Origin: Granulicella aggregans
GTDB lineage: Bacteria; Acidobacteriota; Terriglobia; Terriglobales; Acidobacteriaceae
NCBI RefSeq assembly: GCF_014203275.1
Contig: NZ_JACHIP010000005.1
Location: forward strand, 434,001 to 498,000
Reading direction: 5' to 3'
DNA: 64,000 nucleotides
The notes beneath the pieces were generated by a model. The model worked only from the letters and a program-made list of their open reading frames with translations. It searched no databases and was not told the origin of the DNA. Positions within the stretch are counted from its first letter, which is position 1. Every line of letters starts with the position of its first letter. The position numbers and the translations under genes were made by a program. Of this stretch, positions 15,661-24,100 are shown one piece after another.

Positions 15661-18024
15661 ATGGACAAAATGAAGCAGCCAGATAATCTCAGCGCCAGGC
15701 CGAGAATGGTTTGCGCGCTCGCTGGCGCGCTTACCCTCGCGCTTGCGCTTCCTCTCTACACTTCTAGCGCTCAGACCCCGAAGAAGAAGACAGCCAATAC
15801 TACGCAGTCGGCGAAAAAAGCGGGCACTTCGGCGAAGTCCGGCTCTAAATCCTCAAAATCGAAGTCGGCATCAAAATCGACTGGCAAGACAGGCAAGAGG
15901 CGCAAGTACGCCTCGAAGCCCACCGCCCAGAGCATCCGCCTTTCGAGCGCATTCGTCGCCTCGGCCAATCTGCGCCCCATGGCGCAGCAACTCGCCGCTA
16001 CTCGCTCCGCAGCAGCGTACGCCGGGGTGCAGAACTACGCAGCCGCCCACCCCGGCGAGGGCGCAGCCGCAGCCTATCTCGCTCTCGGCCACGCCTACGC
16101 GCAGGACCACCGCCCCTCCGACGCCGCTGCCATGTTTCGCCGCGCCGGCGCAGCCGGTAAAGCGCTCGACGACTACGCTGACTATCTCGGCGCCCAGGCC
16201 TCGCTCCAGGCGAACCGTCCCGCAGACGCCTACACCCTGCTCGACCACTTCGCCGACCGCCATCCCGACAGCATCTTCGCCGCCACCGCCCCCATCCTTC
16301 TCGCCAACGCCTATCTTCAAAGTGGCGACCCGCAGGGCGCTATCCGCACCCTAAAGCCGCTCGCGGACGCTCCGGTGGGCACCAAAGCTGATTTCCGCTA
16401 CGTTCTCGGCCATGCCTACCAGCTCTCCGGCAACGCCGCTGCCGCTTCGGAGATCTACCGCAAGCTCTACAGCCAGCTCCCGCTTAGCTCTGAGGCCCAG
16501 CAATCGCGCAGCCAGCTCCAGGCAATGGGCCAGCCGCTGACGGCAGGAGAGCGCAAGTCTCATGCCGACCAGCTCTTCAACGCCAAGCGCTATACCGAGG
16601 CCGGCGACGAGTACCACGAGATCGCCAAGAACTCCTCCGGCCTCAGCACCGCCGACCTGAACGCCCTGAAGATCTACGAGGCCGTCTGCGACCTGAAGCT
16701 GAAGCACCTCTCTCGCCGCGACGTCGAACACCTACCCGACACCGGCGACGATACCGCCGCATTGAAGTTCTATATGCTCGCCGAGATCTCGCGAACCGAG
16801 AACGACGCCTCCGGTCACGATGCCATCATCAATGACATGGTGAAGCGCTTCCCTTCCAGCCGTTGGCTTGAAGAAGCGCTTTACTCGGGCGGCAATATGT
16901 ATTTGCTCAAGCACAATTCCCAGCAGGCGATCTTCCACTACACCACGCTGGTCACGCTCTTTCCCCGCAGCACCTATGCTCCCTCCGCCCACTGGCGCGC
17001 TGCGTGGATGAACTACCGCCTCCGCAATTACTCGGAGGCCGCCCGCCTGATGGACGAGCAGATTGAACGCTACGGTGGCGGCATAGAGATTCCCAGCGCA
17101 CTCTACTGGCGCGGCCGCATCTACGAAGACGAAGAACACAACTTCGGTCAGGCGGCGAACTATTACCGCGCTCTCTCGGCCACCTTCACCAACTACTACT
17201 ACGCGATCCTCGCCCGGCAGCGGCTGGCCGTCATCGGCAACAAGGACAAGGTCGACCCCGCGCCCGTGCTCGCCTCGGTCCACCCGACGGACATCCCGGA
17301 CCTGAGCCCCGAACTTCCCGAAGACGACATCCACCTCATCAAGGCGCGCCTGCTCGCCAATGCCTCGCTGAACGAGTTCATCGGCCCGGAGATCGCAGCC
17401 AGCCCCGATTCGCCCGAGTGGGGCGCGCTCGCCCAGGCCCAGATCTACGTCTCCTTCGGCGAGTTCACCCGCGCCCTGCAATCCATGAAGCACAGCGGCC
17501 TGCCCTACTTCGCCCTGCCGATCGACCAGGTCCCGAACATCTACTGGCAGCTTCTCTTCCCCAAACCCTACTGGGCCGACCTCGTCACCGATTCGCAGCG
17601 CAACGGCGTCGATCCTTACCTCGTGGCCTCGCTCGTCCGGCAGGAGTCGGAGTTCAACGCCGGTGTCGTCAGCCACGCCAACGCCTACGGCCTCATGCAG
17701 TTGATTCCGTCGACCGGCAAGGCCGCCGCGAAGAAGAGCGGCATCAAGCACTTCACGACAAATGACCTGCTGAACCCCGCGATCAATCTGCAGCTTGGCA
17801 CACTGAACCTGAAGCAGGTGCTGGACCGCTTCGGCGGCCAGGCCGAGTACGCTCTCGCCGCCTATAACGCCGGCGATGTTCCCATCCGCCAGTGGCTCTC
17901 CAGTAACGACTACAAGGACATCCCCGAGTTTGTCGAGTCCATCCCCTACACCGAGACGCGCGAGTATGTGCAGGCCATCCTGCGCAACCGGGAGATGTAT
18001 CGGGCTCTCTACCCCATCCGCTGA
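15661..18024 (+). CDS. Soluble lytic murein transglycosylase with TPR/superhelical N-domain
   Basis: About 787 residues. A leader (MVCALAGALTLALALPLYTSSAQ) precedes a Lys/Ser-rich stretch, then a long alpha-helical repeat region (about 85-560) of TPR character, and a C-terminal SLT domain with the catalytic Glu in LVRQESEFNAG (residue 662 counting from 15661). SHANAYGLMQLIPSTG and ALAAYNAGDVPIRQW are typical SLT motifs. It cleaves peptidoglycan to 1,6-anhydro products in the periplasm. An in-frame GTG at 15652 is an alternative start. The long helical ring region resembles Slt70 in layout. It is divergent from the ECF sigma gene. Confidence 0.92.
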   Translation: MDKMKQPDNLSARPRMVCALAGALTLALALPLYTSSAQTPKKKTANTTQSAKKAGTSAKSGSKSSKSKSASKSTGKTGKRRKYASKPTAQSIRLSSAFVASANLRPMAQQLAATRSAAAYAGVQNYAAAHPGEGAAAAYLALGHAYAQDHRPSDAAAMFRRAGAAGKALDDYADYLGAQASLQANRPADAYTLLDHFADRHPDSIFAATAPILLANAYLQSGDPQGAIRTLKPLADAPVGTKADFRYVLGHAYQLSGNAAAASEIYRKLYSQLPLSSEAQQSRSQLQAMGQPLTAGERKSHADQLFNAKRYTEAGDEYHEIAKNSSGLSTADLNALKIYEAVCDLKLKHLSRRDVEHLPDTGDDTAALKFYMLAEISRTENDASGHDAIINDMVKRFPSSRWLEEALYSGGNMYLLKHNSQQAIFHYTTLVTLFPRSTYAPSAHWRAAWMNYRLRNYSEAARLMDEQIERYGGGIEIPSALYWRGRIYEDEEHNFGQAANYYRALSATFTNYYYAILARQRLAVIGNKDKVDPAPVLASVHPTDIPDLSPELPEDDIHLIKARLLANASLNEFIGPEIAASPDSPEWGALAQAQIYVSFGEFTRALQSMKHSGLPYFALPIDQVPNIYWQLLFPKPYWADLVTDSQRNGVDPYLVASLVRQESEFNAGVVSHANAYGLMQLIPSTGKAAAKKSGIKHFTTNDLLNPAINLQLGTLNLKQVLDRFGGQAEYALAAYNAGDVPIRQWLSSNDYKDIPEFVESIPYTETREYVQAILRNREMYRALYPIR

Positions 18025-18192
18025 AGATTCCCACATGTATGTAATACTCGCCCGCCTCAATCTGCGGTATGATCTGCACCATAAGTAGTGCACTCCGCGC
18101 CCGGAGGTTCCGTCTTTTAGCTTCGTCACTCGCATCCCGTTGTCGGCGAACAGGCATTCAACCTTGCAAAGTTTGAGCGGAAGAGGGCGCAC

Positions 18193-18456
18193 ATGGTGGC
18201 AGATCTCAGCTTCATCGAAGAGTGGATTCCCGAACAGATGGACCCCGGAACGGTATTCGTCCTGGAAAATGCAGGAACGCTGGGTGAGGCGCAGAATCCC
18301 TATTGGGCGGTTCTCTCCTGCCCGGACTGTGGCTCGGTCGGCCTGATCACACGCGCACAATTTCACGGACTCGAAGCGATGATCTGCGGCGCGGACGACT
18401 GCTCTTCCCAATACTTCCTGCGCGACGGCAATCTTCGTTACCGCCAGCCAAGCTGA
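18193..18456 (+). CDS. Small zinc-ribbon protein of unknown function
   Basis: 87 residues; GAGG is about 8 bp before the ATG. It contains two Cys pairs, CPDC (43-46) and Cys65 with Cys70 (CGADDC), spaced like a zinc ribbon, within WAVLSCPDCGSVGLITRAQFHGLEAMICGADDCSS (shown here only to place the Cys). The N-terminus is acidic, with no leader or membrane helix. It probably is a cytosolic structural or regulatory zinc protein. It follows the transglycosylase after 168 bp, a stretch that holds no other gene, and converges with the response regulator. Confidence 0.65.
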   Translation: MVADLSFIEEWIPEQMDPGTVFVLENAGTLGEAQNPYWAVLSCPDCGSVGLITRAQFHGLEAMICGADDCSSQYFLRDGNLRYRQPS

Positions 18457-18468
18457 GTGTCACGAACT

Positions 18469-19101
18469 TCAGTCGATGCGGATAATCCCCTGCTCGATCG
18501 CGACCCGCGCTGCCTCGGTGCGGTCGCAGACATCGAGCTTGCTCGAGATGCTGCTGAGCTGGTTCCGAACCGTGAACTGACTCACGCCCGACGCCCCGGC
18601 GATCTCCTTGTTGGTCAGCCCCTTCGCCACCATCTCCAGCACGCTCAACTCCCGCGCGGTCAGGTTTCTCCGCTGCCGCCGCTGCTCGATCCGCTCCATC
18701 ATCTGGCTCGAAAAGATCAGCCTTCCGGCATGCGCCAGTTCAATGCTCTTCGAGATATGGTCGGGCAGCGCATCCTTGCTCAGATAGCCACGGGCACCAG
18801 CCTCGAACGCCTGAAAGATCTCTTCATCCAGCTCGTAGGTCGACAGGATCAGCCCCCTGCACGCCGGTGCCTTCTGCTTCAACCTCTTCAGCACCTCGAC
18901 GCCGCCCATCGGAGACATCCGCAGATCGATCAGCATGACGTCTACCGGCTGGCGGCACGCAACGCGCAAAGCCTCCTCGCCAGAAGAACACACCATCACC
19001 AGTTGAATCTGGGCGAAGTTTGAGATCATGCTGCGCAGACCTTCGCGGACTACGGGGTGGTCGTCGACAATCAGCAAGCGGATCTTCGAGGTATCAGTCA
19101 T
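18469..19101 (-). CDS. NarL/FixJ-family response regulator
   Basis: 210 residues: receiver domain (IVDDHP with acidic residues 13-14, phospho-acceptor Asp59 in MLIDLRMSP, Lys in GYLSKDA) and a LuxR-type helix-turn-helix at about 145-205 (LTARELSVLEMVAKGLTNKEIAGASGVSQFTVRNQLSSI). Its start overlaps the sensor kinase stop by 8 bp, so the pair is surely co-expressed. It would bind DNA when phosphorylated by that kinase. As the last gene of a six-gene run that begins with a TonB receptor, its likely target is the run's own promoter near 28.9-29.0 kb. Confidence 0.93.
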   Translation of the reverse strand: MTDTSKIRLLIVDDHPVVREGLRSMISNFAQIQLVMVCSSGEEALRVACRQPVDVMLIDLRMSPMGGVEVLKRLKQKAPACRGLILSTYELDEEIFQAFEAGARGYLSKDALPDHISKSIELAHAGRLIFSSQMMERIEQRRQRRNLTARELSVLEMVAKGLTNKEIAGASGVSQFTVRNQLSSISSKLDVCDRTEAARVAIEQGIIRID

Positions 19102-21217
19102 GGCGCTCTCCCTTCCTTATTGAATCCTTGAGGTAAAGCCAGAAGCCGTGCACGCCGGAGCCATTGAGGAGATGAGGCAGTCGAACCAGCTCTGTCTCCA
19201 GTCGAACGGAGGTGCCGTGGCCATCGCTCGATACCTGCAGGTGCGCCCCAATCATCTCCGCCCGCTTGCTCATGCCGAAGAGACCATTGCCGGTGGATTC
19301 CTTCTTCTCGCTCAGCCACCGACCATTATCGACGATCAACAACGTCAGATGCCGCGCCTCATACCGCAGACGAATCGAGAGCGAAGACGCCTCCGCGTGC
19401 AACACCGCGTTCGAGATCGACTCCTGCCCAATGCGGAAGAAGCAGTCCGCGACGCGCAGCGGCAGCCGTCTTGGCTCACCTTCTGAGACGCACTCGATCG
19501 TCAGGCTACCGCCCTCCACCAGTCGCTCAGCGCAGGCCTTCAGTGCCGCTGCAAGGTTGCTCAGGCTCGCGACCTCGGATCGAAGCGTGGTGATGCTCCT
19601 CCGCAGCTCCTCGTGGCTCTCGCGCACCATGGTCTGTGCCCGTCCCAGTTGCAGTTGCGGTGACTTGCCCGAACCGAGTGTGTCCTCAACCGCCCGCAGT
19701 TGAAATCCGATCCCGGCAAAGCTCTGCGACACCGTATCGTGCAGATCGTGCGCCAGCAACTCGCGCTCTTCGAGAACGTGAAGAAGATAACGGTGCTTGA
19801 TCTCGTTGTAGATCATCACGCCGCCAACGGCGAGCACAAGCACCAGAATAGTCACGTAAACGATGTGCCGCCGCGTCCACCACGGAGCCTCATGGGTGAC
19901 GCGCAAAGCTCCCTGCGAAGGAGAAAGCAGCAATGCGAAGGCGCTGTCTCCAGCAAATCCCGGGTCAGAACGAATGACGCCGGTCAGTTGCAGCTCGCTC
20001 CCAGGCCTCAGCTTCGATAGCTCACGTTCATAGTTGTTCGCCTCGACGATCACGCGAAAGACTTCGCCTCTGGCCTCAAGCTCAAGCACTCCCTCCTGGC
20101 CCGACGTCTCAAGCGTTCGCATCAGCGTTCCCTGCAACACGACCAGCCGACCGTCTTCATCCCCGGTAGCCGCCTCGTCCGCAGTAATCATCGGCGGTGA
20201 AGCAGGATTGTTCGACCAGAGAATCTTCACGTGCCCCTCCCTCATCACCAGCAGACCTGCCGAGCGCGAGATCGATCCGGTAATTTGTACCTCATCGCCA
20301 ATCGCAAGCGCGGGAGCGTCGTGCGACTCCACCGCAATGCCTCCGGTCGCGTCTTCCACGTAGACCATCGGGGACAACAGACGCACCACCCCGCGGATGG
20401 ACGCTTGCGTCGCGGTCGTCGGGGACAGCAGCTTCAGCTCCGCCACCGGCACCGTCACTCCTTCCAGACGATGATTCAGCGCCTCCTGCTGGATCGGCCC
20501 GATATCGTTAGCGTGTTGCGCGACGCCATAGAGCGTTCCCGCCCTGTGTGAGCCCAGAGCTGTGCCACCCATCAGGGCGTTCAGATCATCCATCGTCGCG
20601 GGCTGCACGCGAAAGTTCTTCCACATCGCGGGTGTCTGGTACGACTTCACGCCGACCTCCCCGGTACGATTGCAGTTCGTCAACTCGACTCCCTCGCGGA
20701 CCACTCCTCCGCCCGGAAGATTCACCATCACGCCGATTGAGCATCCCACCACAACCACCTTCAGGTGATAGAAGCGGCGCACTTCAATGTTCCCCGGAAT
20801 CGGAGTCGCCTTGTACTCCTCCCATCCAAAGTCCGAACGGCCAAGCAGCAGTGTGTTGTCCAGCGTGCGCAGCCCAGCGAAGAACCCGGAGTACGAGTCG
20901 ACACCCTGCTCGGGATCACGCGCTCTTACAATCAGCCCCGTGTCACCATAGCTACCCAGCAACGCAACATCGGACTCGACGCTGTAGTCCTTCCAATACT
21001 TCGATCCGCCCAGCAACTTCGCCCCTCGCTCGTCGGAATTGTTACGCATGATTCCATCGCTCAACTGCCAGGCGCCCCCATAGGGCGTCCACGCGTCAGC
21101 CTGATTGCTGAAGCCCGCGATAGATGGCCGCATCAGGCTGCGATATCCCGCCCACGCGGCTGCAGCGATCGCGAGGACCACAATCGACAGCACGACTTTG
21201 AGTTTGCTCTTCGACAT
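19094..21217 (-). CDS. Sensor histidine kinase (HisKA_3) with LamG/DUF1080-like and OB-like periplasmic domains
   Basis: 707 residues from the ATG at 21217, which overlaps the upstream stop by one base (TGATG). A first membrane helix (about 5-25) is followed by a large periplasmic part. Residues about 30-200 look like a concanavalin/LamG or DUF1080 fold (WQLSDGIMRNNS, YSVESDVALLGSYGDTGLIVRARD, FYHLKVVVVGCSIGVMVN, GEVGVKSYQTPAMWKNFRV). Residues about 225-430 look like one or two OB folds (SIRGVVRLLSPMVYVEDATGGIAV, LQLTGVIRSDP). A second helix (about 450-470) leads to HisKA_3 with phospho-His493 in HDLHDTVSQSF, then an HATPase with GNGLFGMSKRAEMIGA. The DNG box reads DNGRW rather than DxGxG. 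Domain assignments in the periplasm are by pattern only. Confidence 0.88.
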   Translation of the reverse strand: MSKSKLKVVLSIVVLAIAAAAWAGYRSLMRPSIAGFSNQADAWTPYGGAWQLSDGIMRNNSDERGAKLLGGSKYWKDYSVESDVALLGSYGDTGLIVRARDPEQGVDSYSGFFAGLRTLDNTLLLGRSDFGWEEYKATPIPGNIEVRRFYHLKVVVVGCSIGVMVNLPGGGVVREGVELTNCNRTGEVGVKSYQTPAMWKNFRVQPATMDDLNALMGGTALGSHRAGTLYGVAQHANDIGPIQQEALNHRLEGVTVPVAELKLLSPTTATQASIRGVVRLLSPMVYVEDATGGIAVESHDAPALAIGDEVQITGSISRSAGLLVMREGHVKILWSNNPASPPMITADEAATGDEDGRLVVLQGTLMRTLETSGQEGVLELEARGEVFRVIVEANNYERELSKLRPGSELQLTGVIRSDPGFAGDSAFALLLSPSQGALRVTHEAPWWTRRHIVYVTILVLVLAVGGVMIYNEIKHRYLLHVLEERELLAHDLHDTVSQSFAGIGFQLRAVEDTLGSGKSPQLQLGRAQTMVRESHEELRRSITTLRSEVASLSNLAAALKACAERLVEGGSLTIECVSEGEPRRLPLRVADCFFRIGQESISNAVLHAEASSLSIRLRYEARHLTLLIVDNGRWLSEKKESTGNGLFGMSKRAEMIGAHLQVSSDGHGTSVRLETELVRLPHLLNGSGVHGFWLYLKDSIRKGERHD

Positions 21218-22191
21218 CACTCCTTCCGCTCGTCCCACCAGGCGCGGTCCAGAAGTTCATCCGCCACCTCAGCACCGCCGATGTTCGCCGCCGTAACCAG
21301 CAGCGGCTGAACCACCGTCCCCGCCTTCATAGGTTCACCTCGCACGCCGGCGCAGATCGCTTCGGCAGCCATCTTTCCGATCTGTCGCGTCCGCATCGCC
21401 ACGATGGCGTCAATCTCACCCGTGTTGATCGGCATCAGCAGATCCTGGTCGAAGCCCACGATGTGCAATGGTCGCGGATCAGCCTGGTTCAACTTCGCAA
21501 AGTAGGCTCCCCGCGTCGACGCCGCACTCAACGCCACCAGGGCATCCACCTGCACAGGCAGCGATAGCAACTCCTGCCCGATCTGCTGCTCCTGCGCAAG
21601 ATTCACAGAGCCGCTGCGCCGACCAACTACCTGGATTCCCGGGAAGCTCTTCGAAAGCTCAGCCTCGAATCCGCGCTCGCGCTCAAGGCTGCTGGAGCGG
21701 TTCAGATCGAGACCCATGATCGCCACCGCGCCCTTGCCATGAAGCAGAGCGCCGATCTCGTCGGCAGCCATCTGCCCACCCAGCCGCTCGTCGCTGAGAA
21801 AATAGGCCACATTCGACCGGCGAATTCCCAGGTCCTCGCCAATGACCACAATCGGCAGCCCTGCCGAAGCTGCGCGTTGAACAGGATTGCGCAGCGCCTG
21901 TGCCTGGATCGGCACCAGGATGATCCCCGCGTATTCACCTCGGCGTGAGTTGTCGAAGAGCGTCAGCTGCCCCTGCAGATCGTCATCGCGCGCAGGCCCG
22001 TTGTAGTGAACGCCCAAGCCGCAGCTCGCCGCGCCAACTACCGCTCCGGCATGGGCCGCATCCCACAGGGGAACTCCGGTGGTGATCGGAATCAGGGTGA
22101 TCTGCTTTGGCGCGCGCCTGCATCCCGCCACGACTGCCAAAAGCATGAGCGATGCCATCAGCCATCGGCGAAATCCTGCTGACGATGACAT
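21217..22191 (-). CDS. Periplasmic sugar-binding lipoprotein (Peripla_BP_4 type) without adjacent permease
   Basis: About 324 residues from the ATG at 22191, chosen because GGAGGAGG lies just upstream; a GTG at 22215 is the longer alternative. The leader ends in a lipobox VAGC, so it should be lipid-anchored. The mature part is a two-lobed sugar-binding protein of the RbsB/XylF class: ITLIPITTGVPLWDAAHAGA, YAGIILVPIQAQAL, GLPIVVIGEDL, LHIVGFDQD. There is no ABC permease or ATPase gene next to it. Instead it is one base into the sensor kinase gene, which suggests that it presents a sugar to the kinase, as XylFII or ChvE do. It follows the GH127 gene within about 30 bp. Confidence 0.88.
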   Translation of the reverse strand: MSSSAGFRRWLMASLMLLAVVAGCRRAPKQITLIPITTGVPLWDAAHAGAVVGAASCGLGVHYNGPARDDDLQGQLTLFDNSRRGEYAGIILVPIQAQALRNPVQRAASAGLPIVVIGEDLGIRRSNVAYFLSDERLGGQMAADEIGALLHGKGAVAIMGLDLNRSSSLERERGFEAELSKSFPGIQVVGRRSGSVNLAQEQQIGQELLSLPVQVDALVALSAASTRGAYFAKLNQADPRPLHIVGFDQDLLMPINTGEIDAIVAMRTRQIGKMAAEAICAGVRGEPMKAGTVVQPLLVTAANIGGAEVADELLDRAWWDERKE

Positions 22192-22219
22192 CACCCTCCT
22201 CCCGCCGCGCCTCACGAAT

Positions 22220-24061
22220 TTACGTCGACTGATAAAGCCGGTACTCCTCCGTCGCGATCGCCGGATACGGACGCATCAACACCTTACCACCGTCCGTCTG
22301 CACCTCCCAGTCACCGGAACTGGCGGAGACACGCTGCGCCGCCAGCATCTGCGCCTTCGTCAGCTTCGCGCTTCCCTGCTCGATGGCAAACAGCGAAACC
22401 GGCCCCCGCACCAACGCCACGGTATCCGGATGCTGTGGATCGATGGGCACCAGCCGCGACGGCATGTCGAAGGTAAGTTCGATGCGGTCGTCGTTCTTCC
22501 ACGTCCGATCGAGCTCAGCCCACGTTCCGGGCTCCAAAGTCTTACCTGACGGCTTGCCATTCACCAGCACTTCAGACTTTGACCCTGCCCACGCCGGGAT
22601 GCGCAGCGCGACGATGAACTGCGCTGGCTTGTCCATCTTCAAGTGCATGGTCGACTCATCCAGCCGCGGATACTCCGTGTTCTGGGTAAGAACGACGCGA
22701 GCCCCTGCCTGCCTGAATGTAACTTTTGAAGGCACATAGAGATTGACGTACACACCTTTAGGGCTACGCAGGTACGAGCTGATGCCGTAGTCCGCGGTCA
22801 ACTGCGGAAACGTCCCCGAGCAGCACGGCCACTTCTGCTCGTAGTCCACCTTCTTCGCGTCGTTGTTGTAGTCCGCATAGTAGAAGCTCACACCATCCGG
22901 ACGAATCGGACGCGCACCAAGAATCGTGTTGTGCAGCACGGCCTCCATGCTGTCGCCGTAAGTGCTGCTGCCAGTAACGCGCATCAGGTTGCGCGCGATC
23001 TTGAAGTGGCCGTAGGCTCCACACGGCGTCTCGAAGCTATTGTGAGACGTGGTCAGCGTATGCGCCAGATCATCCGTTCCCGGCTTGCGGAATCCCTCGT
23101 CCGGGCCCCATCCACCGGTCGCGAAGCTTTGCTCCAACACAAACTGAAAGCCGTTCTTCGCGGCGGCCAGATGCATCTCACTGCCATCGGTGATGTAAGA
23201 CTGCATCGCGGAGTTCAGCGCATTCACGTGGCTATAGGCATGTTGCCCGGGCAGAACATTGCGGTTCTCCGACAACGGCCCAAAGTAGGTATCGTCCTGC
23301 AGGAACCGCCGCGCCAGCAGGCGGTAGCGATCGCCCGCGCCACGCTGGTATCCGATGAAAAAGTTCTCCGGCAGCGTGTAGCTCTCGTCCCATGTATAAG
23401 CGACGTTCGGGTGTGGTCGCGCGGCCATCTCGGTGCGGTCCAGCGCCTTCGGTGGGAGCCACGGCAGGACCGCGTCGGTGGACTTATTCAGCACCGCGAA
23501 CGCATCAGGATCATGCGCGAACTCATGCGCATCGATCAAGCCGCAGTTCGTCTTTTCGAAGGTGTAAGCGGGTAGGCAATAGCCATCGTAGAACTTCGTG
23601 TTCACCGTAGCCGCATAGCCCTTCACCAGCCGATGTACCTTGGCTTGCGTGGCCTTGTCGCCAGTCACGGCATAGGCACGGGATAACCCGGAGAGATACT
23701 GCCCGAAGCTATGCCCCGGGATATAGCCAGTCATGTCCTTCGGCGGATCGAACTTGTTCGAGGGCGTGTACCACCCGCCCATATCCTCACCCGGAGCAGG
23801 CATCCCAGTAAGCTGGCGAAAAGGCTTCAACATGCTGTCTTCGTCGAGATTCAGGAAGAGCTCGTGGTTGTGCTTGAACTGTTCCTGCATCGGCCCCTCG
23901 AGCAACTGCACGTCCGCATAGTCGAACTGCATGAGCCGCGTGGGCTTCGGTGACGTGGCGGCATTCGTAGTGGCACCGAAGGACAAACCACGCATCACCG
24001 CACTTCCAGCAGCAAGCGCTGCACCTCTCTTTAGAAAACTCCGCCGGCTCTTATAGGACAT
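22220..24061 (-). CDS. GH127-type beta-L-arabinofuranosidase (DUF1680 family), Tat-exported
   Basis: 613 residues. The N-terminus SRRSFLKRGAALAAG is a twin-arginine signal. The body follows the DUF1680 (GH127/GH146) pattern: early GHSFGQYLSGLSRAYAVTGD, then TGGWGPDEGF with the acid/base Glu candidate, Glu344 in SFETPCGAYGHF, and the Cys413-Cys414 pair in WPCCSGTF. In characterised GH127 a Glu and three Cys bind zinc and one Cys is the nucleophile. Here the Glu to Cys spacing is E-T-P-C, one residue longer than the usual E-T-C. It probably removes beta-L-arabinofuranose in the periplasm. It is between the TPR gene and the sugar-binding lipoprotein, with 39 bp and under 30 bp gaps. Confidence 0.9.
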   Translation of the reverse strand: MSYKSRRSFLKRGAALAAGSAVMRGLSFGATTNAATSPKPTRLMQFDYADVQLLEGPMQEQFKHNHELFLNLDEDSMLKPFRQLTGMPAPGEDMGGWYTPSNKFDPPKDMTGYIPGHSFGQYLSGLSRAYAVTGDKATQAKVHRLVKGYAATVNTKFYDGYCLPAYTFEKTNCGLIDAHEFAHDPDAFAVLNKSTDAVLPWLPPKALDRTEMAARPHPNVAYTWDESYTLPENFFIGYQRGAGDRYRLLARRFLQDDTYFGPLSENRNVLPGQHAYSHVNALNSAMQSYITDGSEMHLAAAKNGFQFVLEQSFATGGWGPDEGFRKPGTDDLAHTLTTSHNSFETPCGAYGHFKIARNLMRVTGSSTYGDSMEAVLHNTILGARPIRPDGVSFYYADYNNDAKKVDYEQKWPCCSGTFPQLTADYGISSYLRSPKGVYVNLYVPSKVTFRQAGARVVLTQNTEYPRLDESTMHLKMDKPAQFIVALRIPAWAGSKSEVLVNGKPSGKTLEPGTWAELDRTWKNDDRIELTFDMPSRLVPIDPQHPDTVALVRGPVSLFAIEQGSAKLTKAQMLAAQRVSASSGDWEVQTDGGKVLMRPYPAIATEEYRLYQST

Positions 24062-24100
24062 CGTTTGTTCCCTCTCTGTGTCGCAGTTTTCGAAAGACGT

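Noticed and set aside
16732..18411. 559-codon open frame on the minus strand opposite the lytic transglycosylase
   Set aside because: The opposite strand encodes a clear SLT protein; the antisense product is Val/Gly/Asp-rich and has no recognisable domain, as expected for a shadow frame in high-GC DNA.
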